From NCBI RefSeq assembly GCF_021018805.1, contig NC_086253.1:12340735-12404734 (forward strand): DNA of 64,000 nucleotides, written 5' to 3'. A program made the position numbers and the translations under genes. Positions within the stretch are counted from its first letter, which is position 1. The number at the start of each line of letters is the position of its first letter. Origin of the DNA: Prinia subflava. Lineage: Eukaryota > Chordata > Aves > Passeriformes > Cisticolidae. A model generated the notes under the pieces. It made no database searches. It was not told the origin of the DNA and worked only from the letters and a program-made list of their open reading frames with translations. Shown here one piece after another: positions 1-13,523 of this stretch.

Positions 1-3000
1 GGAGCAGTCAATCCTAGGAATAGTTCTCTTTTGCAGACTTCTCTGTCTCTGTAAGAAGCCTCACTAAAGCCCTGTCCTAGGACTGCTAAACTCTTTCTAA
101 TATTATATGGAATCCCTTGGATACTGTCTTTGCAGAGCTATTAAAAATATCAATTTCCAATTTTGCCAGAAATGAATAGATAATTTCACTAGAACCAGCT
201 CCTTTTCCTTCTCTTTTTTCCTTTTTTTCCAGTCAAATGGGCTTTCCTTATGTAGGGACTCTGATCATTTAATGGGTTTTGTGAAATCAGGAAGGATGGC
301 AGACTTCAAACAAATAATTAGGTCATTCAGGGTGATGAGGTTCATGGATAGAATGTTATTTGCTAGTAATTAAATTGGTACAAATGTTGGGATATATTTT
401 TCTAATTTTTTTTTTCAGAAAAGGGAAAGCATTAATGCAGCATGGAGGAGGGTTCTGATCTTTTAGGCTGTGCACTTTGAGCAGAGCATTTGTTTGTCCA
501 AACACCAGATTTAGGAGTGCTCATTTGTCCATTGCACCATTTCCAAAGCTTGTGGTGTTTGTGGGTTGCCTTAATAGGATGCTGACCTAGATTTTCCAAA
601 AATTTGCTACAATGCTGAAGTCTGGTAAATAATGTTACCCTACAAATGTTTAACCACTGTACTTGGACCAGCACTTTTATCCACACTAAAATCTTCTCAT
701 TTTGGAATGTATGGCAGCGCAAGTGAAAATTACAATGGACAAGCTGCAGCAACTTTATTTGTGCTATCTTTTGGGTTCACAATTTTCTTTTGCTATGGCC
801 AGGAACCCTGTGCCAACCAGAGTAAACAAAAGAGTCTGCACGGGACCTCTTGGTAACTAAGTCAAAATTCAAAGACAGTGTCCAGAGAAAGGTCATGATC
901 TTGTTATCAAGAGATTTTTCATACCCCAAGTTTCCTCAGCATATGATAAATGTATATCCTGAGATAAATAATATAGCAATGAACAGAAAATCTATCAAAA
1001 TATTTATCTTTCTACTACAAATAACTATATAGATATCTTGTTTCATATTTGCAGATCTGTAAAGAGACAGATAAGAGGATTTTGAAGCCAAACAGATGCT
1101 GGGGAAAGAAAAATTTCTCCAAATATGTTTTGCAATAGATTGAAATATATTTGCCTTACTTCATTAATATTCAAATCTTACAGAAGGAAAAACCAAAGTC
1201 ATAGAACAAGAAAGAAACTCGAGGTCTCCTACTGCATCCCTTAAGCCCAAGACTCGCCTGGCTATCCCGGGTCTTTTCTGGTAGCATTTGGCCTGAAAGA
1301 CCTTATGAAACAGTTGATCCAGAAAGCCACAGAAGTTCAAATCAATCCATTCTAGACCCTCCTTTTGTTACAGTTTTACCAGGAACCAAATTTACCCTCT
1401 CAAAATTTAAACACTTTGCTTTCAGATTTATTCATCACAGAAATAGGGATTAATTTATTATTTCTTGTCTTTGCAACAGAGGTTACTTGAAAGACTTCTG
1501 TCTCTCTCTCCCTTTTCTACAAATCAAATTCCTTCAATCTTTCTTCATTGATTAGAGGTCTAGAAAATACTTCTTGCTGCCTTTCTTCAATCTCTATTCA
1601 CTTGTTTCCCATCTCTTTTGGAGCACGGAATTTAAATATAGACATCCAGCTGAGGCTTTATCAATGTCGAGTAGTGTAGAAAGAAAGGCTTATTGGTATT
1701 GCCATGAAAATAGTAGATTACAAATGAAAATTTATCCTCAAATATTTGGAGACAATGTTTCACTTTTTAATTTAAATTTTAAGATGAATATAAAAATTTA
1801 GTATACAAGTTGTCCTCACTGCTCCCTAAAAAAGAAAATGTTTGAGGGAAAACAGACAAAAAAGAAAAGCAATTGATAATGAAATACGTCTTCTCCTTTT
1901 CCTGTCCTGTCCTAGCTAGTAAACACCTTCCTAATCCGAGTGGCTGCAGCCGAGTCACTTCTCAGCAGTGTTCTCTGGTCCATGCCATCCCCTAGAACAT
2001 ATCCAAAACTCGTTTGGAAGAGTGACATCTGCCCCAGGTCAAAACTGTGCCCAGAACTCTTATAACAATTTCCAAGTATAGCCAAGCATGCTTCAATACC
2101 TGGAATGTTCCTAACACTGAGCAAATAAATAAAAGACTGATTTTGGTGCACAGTGTTTCAGTTGTTCTCGTGGGAGAAGCGATGTTCTTTTCAAATTGTT
2201 AATGCATTTCATTTTTTTTTTAGTTCAAACACAAACCCTGAAGTAGTGCAGAGAACAGACCCCAGATCTTCCCAGTCTCCTGATGACTTTCTCACTGGAT
2301 AAGTACGAGATAAATGAGTTAGAAAGGTGTTATTCCTACTGAGAGAAAACGAGAAGCAAGAATGTCATTTTTAGCAAACCAAGGTGAGACAGAACACTAA
2401 TGACTTACCAAGGAAAAAAAAAGTTATTTGAACATCACAACCTTTTTTGTTTGTTTGTTTTCCACTGTTTGATACAGAGGGATCTTTTTCTGCAGTTGCA
2501 GAATGTAAATTTTTTTTCCCGCTGTGGGTTCTCTGAGGTCCAAAAGTGCTTGGCTGTTCTTGTCTTCTTATGACAGCTAGACAGTCAGAAAATGTGGGCT
2601 TGGAAAGTCTGTTGTCTATCACAATTTTTTTCCTTGGTCAGGACACAGAAGCCAGGTCAAGCAAGAAAAGAAATACACTCAGGCTGTTCTATAGCCTCTC
2701 TCCTCTAGTGAATAGGTCACTAGCCACACATCCAGGAATTATTTGCTTTTGATGCCCCTTAGCAGAATAGTCTGTCTCTTAGTTGCTGTGAAGTATACTG
2801 CTTGCCTTAGTGTCCTCCTCTGAAATTTTAATAACGAGTCATGATTGATTTTTAAATTTTTTTTAGAAGACCTGCAAACCTAGACTAAAGCATGTCATGA
2901 GTACCTTTTGTTCAGCCTTTACAGGCACCAGATTGTACAACCTGGGCCTGGCCCACATCCAGCTGGTGCAGTTCAGAGCTGGGGAAGCCATACCTTTCTT

Positions 3001-6000
3001 CACTTTCTAATTTTATTCCCTTCAAACACTACTGTCTCGTTTGCATTAAGTATGTGAATGTGTAATGGTGAAGGAGTCTGTGTCCTGAGCTTTCCCGAGC
3101 TTGTACAGATACCAGGAGAAAGTCTTTGGCCAAACTGCTTGCAGCATGGGGTACACATGTTCTCCCTGAAATCCTCAGCATTAAAGGTACAAAATGCAAT
3201 GAAGTGATACAAGAGGAAGCAGTAATGATGCAGCACCACTGTTTGCAGGAGAAGGACGGCTGGGCAAGCTTCCACCATGGCCACAAAGAGCATGCAGAGG
3301 GTCAGAGCCACATCCTCTCCCTCTCCCACACCCCAACTCACTGCTCAGCACTTGTGAGAACAAACGGGCTTATCCAATTGCCTGAGATAAACTTGACATA
3401 AACCTTGTCATTTTGCCATGACATACAGAGTCAAAAATTTTCAGCTGATGCTAAATGGTCATTTGGTCACTTTGGCTGAACAGAGAGCAGAAAATGGGCA
3501 TGGAAATGAAGATAAACTAGGCAAGAATATCCTGCTTCCTTGGTTTTTTTCAAAGGAAGATACATAAATTTCCACAAAATTGTTTTCCTCAATCAGTGCA
3601 AATTCATCAGTCTTGCTCCAGTCTCCTGTAATAGCATTTTATCATTTATATCCTCATAAAGCAAGCTTATGCAGAAGAGAAATTATGCAAATAAAATAAT
3701 TTCTAATCACCACTGTCTTCAAAGGAGGACAACAAAATGTTGTTCTCAAAAAAATCTATTGATAAGAATAATTATGCTATTAGGCTTTCTCAGTCATCTC
3801 TTCATTCACACAGTAATTGCTTTCAACTTAGAATTTTTTTATCAGCATGGCATAAAAATCTGGATAGAGGTGTAGACAGGTGAAGAAAAGATCATGAAAT
3901 GCTTTATTTATGTTAATTACACGTCATAATACTCTGACAACTCAGAAAGCGATTATTAAGTTCAGGCATTAAGGCCTCTAAATAGACTTATTTTGTTATT
4001 TAAATGTGGGTTTGAGGATGTGTGTATGAACACTGTAGCACAAACAGCTAGCTTAGAATCAGACAGCAAATTGATGACAGTGACAAAAATAAAACAAATG
4101 CCTTTTGAGCTTTCTCTTCCAACACACTGAGCAGTGACTCCAGAACATGTCCTCACATAGTCTGGGTGTGGCTCACAACCAGTATTTTACATGGCAATCA
4201 AATAAATTGCTATTTCATTGTTCTTGGCAAGCTTTTGACCAAAGCTAGCTTTGTGGTCAAAATTTAAAATGTATTCTTATTACAAGTGGCAGAATCGGTT
4301 TGAAGAAATATTTCCTCCATGTTAAAGCTATTGTCAAGCCAAAGAAAGGTCAGCCTATTCTCTGTAATACTCTCACAGTGACTTGCATGGGACTCATGAT
4401 ATTGAAAAACAAAGATCTGATGGTCACAGCAGAATGGACTTTACAAACTGCTTTTTGGAAAGAATATAATCCAGAATTCAGCAGCAAACAATAATTTCAT
4501 AATAGCCATGGATTCCTAAAAAAAAAATTGAAATCCTGAATAACAGTAACAAACTATTTAAGCTGGATCACTAAAATCACAGTGATTCATTATTAATGTC
4601 TTCAAAAGCCAGTTCTGCATCCACCACCACTGAGACCATACAATGTAAGTATGTTTAGAGTCATGTTTAGAGTCTGAACATGGCATGCTTAGAGTCAGGC
4701 ATCAAGACACGCCCCACACCTCTTCTCTCTTTCACTTGGGCAATCAAATGCAATTTCATATAAAGCCATTGTACAGTTGATGAAAGTCTGGAGTCCAGTC
4801 AGGATCACGGTTAACAAATGAATTAGAAAATGAGAGAAAGGAATTAACCCATACAAGAGGTGTTAACTATGTTATTTTACACTAACACTTGTATTTTAAG
4901 TGTGATTTGTACTGACTCTAATGATATGTTATTGAGAATTTAGGGTAGAGATCAGATCAAGTAATGGGTCCTAGTAAACAGGAAGCTCTAGCAGGCAGTT
5001 ATATATCCTTTTATACAACTCTGCAGACTGATCAATACCAGAATCTTACACAAATATGCAGTGTAATTAAAGCATGTTCTGCCATACTGCAATTGCTGTG
5101 GGACCTAAAAGAAGACTCACAGGAGGGGATGCACCCAAAACATACTGCCCCTTCTCCATCACAAAAACCCTTGCTTGAGCTGGCACTATGCTAAAACTTA
5201 TGCAAGGAGTACAAAGGGTCTGCACTGGCCATAGATTTATTTTAAAAATCTTTATAGCTTTCTATTTACTGCTACTTGAAGCAAGTCAATCTGTTAAGTT
5301 GTAAGTAACCCTTGTTTGTTGCCTGTTCAATCTGGAAAATGGATGCTGTGTCTTAGTATCTGAGTCATTGAGCTGGACTAAAAGGAAAAAAAAGACAGCA
5401 GAAACACTCTTATCAACTTTTGAAACTGTCTGAGTGCTGCACAAGTTTTAACAGCACATTTCCAGTGCAAACAGGGAAGTTAGCAGTAATAACTCACACC
5501 TTTCATCTCTGGTTTTTTTCTAAGCTTAAGCTCCCCCTTAAAAGACAGTGTGCTGGTTGTTTCAAGCAGGTTTTACAATCAGGATTTTGTCATTTCACCA
5601 TTTTTGCTTTTCATCTGTTAATTTATGACTCAATTCACCAAGTCAGATTGCAAAGTCAGATAGCTGCTGCATGGACTGTTTTTGTCTTCTTCACTCCACT
5701 TAGCATCATTGATTTTGAAATCTGCCTCCCTACAGCTGACTCAGGGTTTATTACTGACAATAGCCAGACAGATCCTGACTCTACTTGATGCTGAAGATAG
5801 CTTTGGATAAATTGGAGGAAGATTGCTGTAATACAAGAAAGCACGAGGATCAACTTTGTCTCTGTAAGTCTGGAGTATGGAAAGTTTATTGCCATATTAC
5901 ATTACTTTTTGCTGGAAGACACATGAACTCCAAGAGATAAATTTGTCCCAAACGTGCAGAAAACAGTGCATCTCATAAAAACTGAGATCATTTATCCTTT

Positions 6001-6224
6001 CAGTCAATTCCCATAAATCAACTCCCCAAAATGCGATTTATTAGTATCCTATTATAGAATGGAAGTTGCAGACAATAAATCTATTCCCCTTGAAATCACA
6101 TTCCCTGTGCTCCATACTTTTCAAAGAGGATATCTTTACCAAAAGCAAGAGCACCTAAAGGCCTGCACAGATGACCAAGGAGATCCTGTCAAAACTCAAA
6201 TATAAAAATAAAGCTCACACAAGG
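1..6224. other. Unique AT-rich non-coding stretch, no gene recognised
   Basis: I see no exon, RNA gene or classifiable transposon in this stretch. Open frames are under about 125 codons and occur on both strands without homology I recognise. Short homopolymer runs are present, for example T-runs near 401-416 and 2213-2221 and an A-run near 4519. The patch at about 3000-3400 is open in several overlapping frames, as expected of chance frames. Intergenic or intronic DNA is the best description; highly decayed repeats could be hidden here. Confidence 0.6.
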
Positions 6225-7535
6225 TGACATTGGGGTCAGAAGGAGTAGGAGGAGTACAGAGGCACTTTCTGAGCAATCTGAGACTGGGTCAGGCAAGACA
6301 AAGCCTGTCTGGACCTGAATCTGCAGTGATTATAAGGGGTTCTACAGGTCCATGGACCTACATTCCACAGCAGCACGGAGTCACTGCTGAAAAAGCAGTG
6401 GAGACAAAGCCGGAGACAAAGGCACCCACTGCCTTTTTCATCTTCATCTTTACTGATAAGATCAGACTCCAGAGATCTCAGGCCTCAGAGACCAGTAAGA
6501 ACATCTGGAAAAAACAAAACTTACTCTGGGGGGACAAGAATTATGAGAGGAACATTTAGATGACCTGGACCTACTTCAGTCTGTGCAGCCTGATGGGTTT
6601 CACTTGGGAGTGCTGAGGGTTAGTGTCATTGCAAGGCCACTCTCAAATATCTTTGACAAGTCGTGGTGTTTGTGGGAGGTTTCCAAGGACCAGAAGAAAG
6701 CAAAAGTCATTCCTGTCTCTGAGTACGTAAAAAGAACTCGTGGAATTGCAGATTGGTCGATGTAAGCTCCATCCCTGAGCAAGCGCTCCTGAAAACTATT
6801 TCCAAACCTGTAATGGGAAAGCAGGTGATATGGTTGGTTGGGATTTATGAAGGGGAAAATCAAGTTTAACCAGATTCACGGATTTCTACAAGCAGCCAAT
6901 GGGAACAGTGGGTGAGAGGGAAACAGAGGATTCTGTTTACCTCAGCCTCAGTAAGGCTTTCCTGTAATATCATCAAAGACAAACTGGTGTACAGTTAGAA
7001 AAATAAACAATAAGATGGATTGAAAACTGGATAAATTGCCAGGTTCAAAGGGCTGTTATTAGCAGAATGAAGTCCACTTAGAGGCTGGCCACTAGTGACA
7101 TACCTCAGGGGTTGGTGCTGGGGCAAACACTTTTGGTCTGTCGTGCAAGGTCCACACCTGGAGAGGAGCAACCCCAGGCACAAGTGCACAGACCAAGAGT
7201 TCAGAAAGAAGCTTGGTATAAAAGGACATGGAAATTCTGATGGGCAACAGATTAAACACACACCAACAATTTCCAGCTGTGGCTGCAATGGAAGGAGTGC
7301 TGCCAACAGATCCGTGGATGTCATCCTTCCCATCTGCTTCCCCCACTCACTCCTACTGTGAGGGTGGCCAGACACTGGGACAGGCTGACCAGAGAGACTG
7401 GAGAGTTTCAATCTTTGTGGATATTAGAAGTATAACTGGACAGGGTCCCCAAAACCTGTTGTAGCTGGTTCTGCTTTGAGCATCTGGGGTGAACTAGACT
7501 TTCTCCAGACCTGAACCCTTCTGTGACTCTGCAAT
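6225..7535 (+). mobile_element. Decayed CR1 LINE fragment: part of reverse transcriptase region to 3' end
   Basis: This is an old, 5'-truncated copy of the CR1 non-LTR retrotransposon, whose ORF2 encodes endonuclease and reverse transcriptase. From about 6255 the DNA follows the CR1 order I know. At about 6425-6500 is the block just before the RT core. At 6583-6770 a frame reads QPDGFHLGVLR, then IARPLSNIFDKSW and KKAKVIPV, which corresponds to the CR1 'PDG(M)HPRVLRELA...PLSIIFEKSW...RKANVTPV' region. At 7080-7125 is the 'GGCCACTAGTG...CCTCAGGGGTTGGTGCTGGG' block that in intact copies encodes a stretch near the RT active site. At 7200-7320 comes the C-terminal 'GACCTGG..TCCTGGTGGACAAC' block, and at 7355-7535 the 3' end (AGGGTGGCCAGACACTGGGA through CTTCTGTGACTCTGCAAT). 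The frame is broken by many stops and shifts, and a few hundred bases are missing near 7330-7355. It is non-functional. The 5' limit is approximate. Divergence suggests an old subfamily. Confidence 0.88.
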
Positions 7536-8380
7536 GACATCCACGTGTTTTCACAGGCACATGCTCCTGATGAGCATGTCTAAGGAATATAGGTTAGTGC
7601 AGCTTTACCAAAGCTATCTGAAAGGTTTAGTCAGTTCTCAGCAGAGACAGGACTCCACTGAAGGGTAGGTTATATAACACACTCCACCAATGTAGTTTTT
7701 CTTCTTGAAACCTTTTCCTCCAAACTATTAGTTTCTCTGGCAGAAGGACTAAATACAAACTTGGTCAGAATAATAGTTGCAGTAGTCCAATCTATTTAAA
7801 CAGCTCATGTGGGATTTTCCATTTACAAGAGCTCTTTGCTAATTTTTATGCTTGCAAATAACTTTCTGTTAAGTCCAGCTTGGAACAGCAGAAACAGTTG
7901 CTTCTGTTATAGAAGAGAGGAGGGTGGGGAGACCTGAGTGTTACCTTTATTTGGAGGACAGACATTTTCCTTGAGAATGGAAAAGCAAACTTTAAAAACC
8001 CCAATTACTCTTCAAGAGCACAGAGCTGACAGGGCTCCTTCCATGAGCTGCTGCCTTCCCATGCTCGAGCACTTCCCTTTCCCTTCTGTTCTGTGACTGT
8101 ATACTCAGTGTTAGAAATATTCTTCTTGGGAAGACACACTCTTTCCTTTTGTCTCCTTTTTACATTAAATTCCTAATAAAGTCTCAACAAAGAAGAGATT
8201 TAAGATATCAAAGGCAGAACCATCGCCACCTCTTGACAGCGTAGGATGATGTGAAGAGATGTGAAAAACCTCCTGATGGCCCTGAAGCTCACATTATATC
8301 TTTCTCTCAAGAAAAGAACAGTGTGTTGATGTGGTTCCACAGTGAACACAAGGGCTGGATGGCCCATCAAAAAAACTGGT

Positions 8381-8410
8381 CACCTGTTACCACCTGTTAC
8401 CACCTTGTTT
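8381..8410. repeat. Short tandem repeat, about three 10-bp units
   Basis: The decamer CACCTGTTAC occurs twice in a row (8381-8390, 8391-8400) and is followed by a diverged third unit (CACCTTGTTT). It is too short to be more than a local replication-slippage product. Confidence 0.8.
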
Positions 8411-9916
8411 AATGACTGTAGGTTCATCTTAACAAACTAGATAGATAGGTATTCATTCAATCTATATTTAAATGTTATACTGACTTGGAATGGATTTTAA
8501 AACAGCATAGAATGAGCTAGCTGGGTATTACAGAGGAGTTTTGTAGGAAAATATGTTCTCAGGCAGTTTACCCAAGTAAGGCAGATCTATTTTACTTAAT
8601 CCCCTTATTAAAATTAATGGTTTATGCTGTTCCAGTAAGAGAATAACAACAGCAAGGTTACATAAGGTGTTCTCCTGAATGGTATGAATCTTTTTGTGTC
8701 TAGGGAAATGAAAGTCCCTTTTCTCCAAGTACATAAATGCTGAGATCATCCAGGGAGCTACTAATAAGTCAATTTTTATTAGTTCTAGAAATACCTTGTA
8801 GACTGAAAAAATGGAGGAATAATGCAACTGAACCATAATTTGCAGATATGTAGGCATGAAAAACATAATTTTTGTAATCCATTTGAATTCAAGAGACTAT
8901 TCTGAAGAGAAAAGTTACCTGGTACCCCTAACAACAAACTTTCCCAAGGCTGAACTCACAAATACCTTGAACAATATTGGGTACAAGCATCTCAAGAACT
9001 GTATCACAGTAATAGAAGCTGTCAGGAAAGTGTCAATAAAATTGATACCCACTGTAAAACACTGGAAAAAGCTTAAAAAGATTTAGAGACTATTATGTGT
9101 CCTACCATTGAGGAAAAAAACTGTAGGCAAGAAATAGGGCATTTGCACAGCTAAGTCAAACAGTTTCTACAATCACCAACAGGGATGAGTCCTGCTGTGC
9201 CTATCAAATTTACTTGAGGTCTAAACAACACATCTGGAAAAAAAGCTAGCAGATGTATTTGCTTCAATTTTAGAGATTTCTGAGACAGGTTTGATTTCTG
9301 AAAAGTAGAAATTCAAGCTTTGTATGGTCACATCCAGAAGACAGGGTAATTTAATATTGTTACAGAATAAGGGCAACAGCTTTTGCTCCCTCTTCAACAC
9401 TCCCCCACTCCAGAAACTTGTCTCAGTTAATTGATGCTGATAAATGTCCGACTTTTATAAGGAGCACATGTACATACTTACATGTGTATAGATTTTTTAT
9501 GGTTTTTTTGCCTCCAAAACTTACTGTTTGTTACTTTAACCATAAACACAACATCCAACCATCCCAATGAGCCAGGACCTCAGAGAGGTTTTTTCTGTGG
9601 TAGAGACCACAGAGGAAAATAAAGCCTTATCCCAGCAGAGAAAACAGAAAACAAACGTGTTTGATTCAGCATCACTGGAGGCAAGACCTGCACAGGCCAA
9701 ACAGTGAAAAGTCACAGCTGGGGGCCACCCCACCTTCTTTAGTTTGTTTCGGAGCTGTCACTTTGTGGCCATCATGTTTATACCCACAAAACCTGGAGTG
9801 TTCCTGTTCGCTTTGAGTCTGGTATTCAATGCTCAAAGCTCCACAGTACGACCAGGTCAAAGTCTAAATGAGCCAGGCAATATCATTACTTAGAAGGAGA
9901 GAATTCAAAGCTCCGT

Positions 9917-9969
9917 TAAAACAAAGCAAAAGAAAACAAAGCAGAGTGAAGCAAAACAAAGCAAGCAAA
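9917..9969. repeat. AAAC/AAAGC-rich simple sequence
   Basis: The tract is almost entirely A, with C and AGC interruptions (AAACAAAGCAAAAGAAAACAAAGC and similar). It reads as a degenerate microsatellite or low-complexity patch. The long minus-strand open frame over it is a composition effect. Confidence 0.75.
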
Positions 9970-12087
9970 CCCCAACCAAAAGAAAAATTTTAAAAAATCT
10001 TTGCCCTATAATCCAGCAAATTGATCCACATAACACCAAGCAACTTGAAGTTCTGGCTATTCTAATTATTAAGGATAAAGTTTGCAAAATTTAAGTTGCA
10101 ACAATTGAAGTGAAAACAGTTCACAGAATCCTGTGAACTACACAAGTACTCAGTTAAACTATTATTCTTGCTTACACTAATTGGTTTTGGCTTGAGATAA
10201 GGATGAGACTAATTCTGCTTTTGAGACAGCACACTAATGGCAAGATAGAGAATCCTGCTCTAGGAAAGAGTGGATATTGAATGACTGTAGTTCTGCTACT
10301 TAAAGCTTCCTTTTATTTTCTTATGCAAAAGTGTGATTTGAAACTGTCCTATTCTAATTAGATCTCGTGAAATCAGACGCTCATTAAGGACTTCACTTGC
10401 TGCATTTGTGAAACTTTTTGACACACACTGATCTGACAGAAAAAGGAAAATACATGTAATTTATGGATTGCTCAGAGTGATGAATGCTGGTCAAAGCAAA
10501 GAAGAGCAGGTTGTGTTAGAAATACCCTAGTGCTAACCAATGGATGATAGAGACAAAACTTGAGACTGAGAAAGTGAGGAGGCTTTTCTAAAAATAAAGA
10601 TTAGGAAAGATGGAAACCAATTCCAGCAATCATCTGTCCAAGAAGACAGGCTTAAACTCAGAAAACTGACAGGCTTTCATGGAAGTGGGTCTGCAGACCT
10701 CTGCCTGGTTTGTGGAGAAAGCAGAAGATGCTCTTACTGCCACTTATGGGCATGTATGGACCAGCATTGCCCTCCTGCTATGCCTGACAGTGACTCAGAC
10801 CAGCAAGATTTGTGGAGAAACTCTTATGGACATCAATCAGATCCTGAATAGCCTTTGAGGATTCAGCCCTGCTTAGGTTGAGCAAAAGTGTCCTCCTGCC
10901 TCCAAATGCCACCCTTTCCCCCTCCATACCTCTTCACACACTATACCAGCTTTGCTCCCTGTTGCTGTAAAGACTTTTAAAATACTTCTTCCTTATCTCA
11001 AGCACCTTGCATGGATGTAGGTAAAGCCACGTGCCTTACAGTAAGAGATGCAAAAATTTCTGTTCTTTAATCACTTAGAATGCAATGACTCCAGTTCCAT
11101 GGTCCCATAATGGATTGTCTTTTGCCTCATTTTAATGAATGAAATATTTAGAAAACCCATTCATGTAAAAAATCCAACTCTTAAAGTGTTTCCCTTCCAG
11201 GCTTGCTTGGAGCTAATTTTAGATCCAGCCACAAATTCCTGCTAGTTTGCAGCCATCAGGGATGGTGGGGAGAAATCCTCCATCTGTTCCCTGACTTTCT
11301 AGTCATCCCTTTTCTGCCAAAGAAAGTGCTACTGATAGAGAGAATGAAAAATTCCCACTACCCCTGCAGAGAGGAGAGGCAGGATACACATGTTTGTAAG
11401 TGTTTGGGATGCTCAGCTGTCACTCAGGCCTTGCAGGGCCTGAAGCTATTTTATCTCTCCTTCCAAGGGTGGAGGGAAGAGCATTCTGTGCAAGCTGTCC
11501 TGCACCTCCCCATCACATCCCCTCTGCTTCTCCTCTTTGCACCCTCACCTTGCAGAGCACAACTCATGCAGCTGCTGCAGGAGAAACGTGTTCATGGGAC
11601 AATGGCAACAAATACAGAGGTGTTATCCAGCTCTCCAAGAATGCCAGAAGGAGAACTTTTGTATGCTGATATTTAGTTGTAATGGAACTGATGCATTTCA
11701 TTTATCAGCCAGTGTCAGCCCCAAAGAAGAGAATGTTTGCTTGTGACAGACTTCAATCATGTGCATTCAACTGATTTTGGTGGGATTTCCCACCAGCCAT
11801 ACTTCAAATGCCCACTGGATCCAGAGCAAACACAAACAACCCTGACACAGCTGAACTCCCACTTCCCCCAGCTGCTGGAGACAGCCAAGGAGCAGCTGTG
11901 GCTGCAATACAAGTTGGAAGAGTTTGAGGGTGGAAAGAGTAAAACCGTGTGGTGGCTTTACTCTGTTGTGGCAACAGCAGCAGTGAGTAGGCAGGAAGGA
12001 TGTTGACCAGCTCTCCCTACACACACATGCCTATTCAACATGTGAGTTGGCAAGATCTCACTGTCATTTTTGATATATTTTTTAAAT

Positions 12088-12485
12088 CGTCATGATTTAA
12101 CCCAACCAGCAACAAAGCCCCACACAGCCACTCACTCACTTCTGCCACTGGGGTGGAGGAAAGAGCCAACAGAGCAAAAGTGAGAGAACTGGTGGGTTGA
12201 GACAAAGGCAGTTTAACAGGAAAGCAAAAGATTTGCATGCAAACAAAGCAAAACAATGAGTTCATCCTCTGATCCCAAGAGCAGGCGTGTCCCCTCCCAG
12301 CCCCTCTCCCAGCCCCAGCCTCCTCACTGGTGGGGTGGGAAGGGCCTTGGCTCTGTGCAAGCACTGCCCAGCAGCAGCTAAAACACCCCTGTGTTACCAG
12401 CACTATTTCCATCACAAATCCAAAACACAGCCACACACTAGCTGCTGTGAAGAAAATTAATTCTATCCCAGCCAAAATCAGCACA
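12088..12485 (-). mobile_element. Solo LTR of an ERVL-type endogenous retrovirus, internally deleted
   Basis: Read on the minus strand, the element starts at 12485 with TGTGCTGATTTTGGCTGGGA and continues TAGAATTAATTTTCTTCACAGCAGC. This is the opening I associate with a common bird ERVL LTR. It runs through a conserved 'AAAACTGCCTTTGTCTCAACCCACCAG'-like block near 12190-12215 and ends at about 12088 with GGTTAAATCATGAC. No internal retroviral region flanks it, so it is a solo LTR left by recombination between two LTRs. Compared with copies I remember, the middle part carrying the TATA region is missing at about 12280-12295, so promoter function is unlikely. The flanks (TAAAT and CACCA) do not match, so no target-site duplication is evident; the terminal bases have probably mutated. 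Family assignment is from memory. Confidence 0.82.
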
Positions 12486-13523
12486 CACCACAGTTTTCTG
12501 AACAGGATATTCCCTACAGAAATGTCCTGTGCAGACACAAACACGTTTGAGCTACAAGTGAGACAATATACAATAAAACAATATAAATAAATCAGATCTG
12601 GACACAGTCACCCTTGGCAATAGCCATATCTCTTCCTGGTTAAGGGAGTTTTAAGAGTGGAGGGATTCTATCTTGGGACACATTGTCAACACTCCCACCA
12701 CACCAAATTACCTAACACCATGGGTGGCTTTCACTGTAATTTTTATTTGGCATACTATATCAAGGACATTAATAATAGCAGATCTCTAAATAAGCTATAC
12801 TTCTATGGCTGTTCAGATAGACATCTGTGGAAACTGGAATTTCTTATTATTCCCCTTACATTTTACAATCAGAGAAACATGTAATTATTTACCATAGAGC
12901 CATGCTGTTTTCAGGTATTAGTACTAACTTGTATGTAAAACCATAAAAATTCTTTTTCTCTTGTCAGTATAACATTCTTCCTTCAATTTCTCCAGTTTGA
13001 TAAGACATCATAGCACCTGCTTCACAGTACCCTAGATTTATCATTCAGAAATCTGGTCAGCTTATTTTCAGTGCAAGAGAATAGCTTATTATCTTGCTTT
13101 AGGGGATTGTGATTCTATTTTTAATTAAAATAGATTTATTTCCTTCTGTTATCACTAGGCTCAGACTGCATTTTTTCAAAATGGATTCAGGCCAGAAAGA
13201 AATGTGGAAACACGCAATGAATCCTATTAAACCTGAAATAGTTGTTTTTGCTGTATTCACAAGCCAGTCTGGTTTTGAGGTTTAACCCAGCTCTTGCAAA
13301 GAACATCCAGTTCTTTCTGCACTATACAATTCATAAGATGGCTTCAGATTACTAAAAAAGAATGAAAGGTACATTCTATTTCATTCTCAGTCATAAGAGT
13401 GTTTATTTTTTCAATTTGATGAATGCATCCTATGGAATTGATCTTTGAAGATTTCTCTGTTCTCGGTACTTCTCCCACATCTCTTACAGTTTAACTTTTC
13501 AGTCTAATAAGGTTCTTTGAAAT
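12486..13523. other. Unique stretch between two solo LTRs
   Basis: About 1 kb of AT-rich DNA with no recognisable gene or repeat. It separates two LTRs that differ in sequence and orientation, so they are independent insertions and not the two ends of one provirus. Confidence 0.55.

Larger units (their letters stand above)
7536..12087. other. Unique non-coding stretch, no gene recognised
   Basis: No exon, RNA gene or clear transposon is visible. It contains a three-unit decamer repeat (8381-8410) and an A-rich simple-sequence patch (9917-9969), listed separately. An open frame at 11203-11676 (157 codons) and another at 11737-12006 (89 codons) lie just before the LTR at 12088. I recognise neither, and the first overlaps two other plus-strand frames, so I do not call them genes. 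Confidence 0.55.

Noticed and set aside
3000..3401. Overlapping frames on both strands that could suggest an exon
   Set aside because: Three or more frames are open on both strands at once and none contains a known motif, which indicates low stop density.
12035..12544. 169-codon minus-strand open frame
   Set aside because: It lies almost entirely inside the solo LTR at 12088-12485; LTRs are non-coding, so this is a chance frame.
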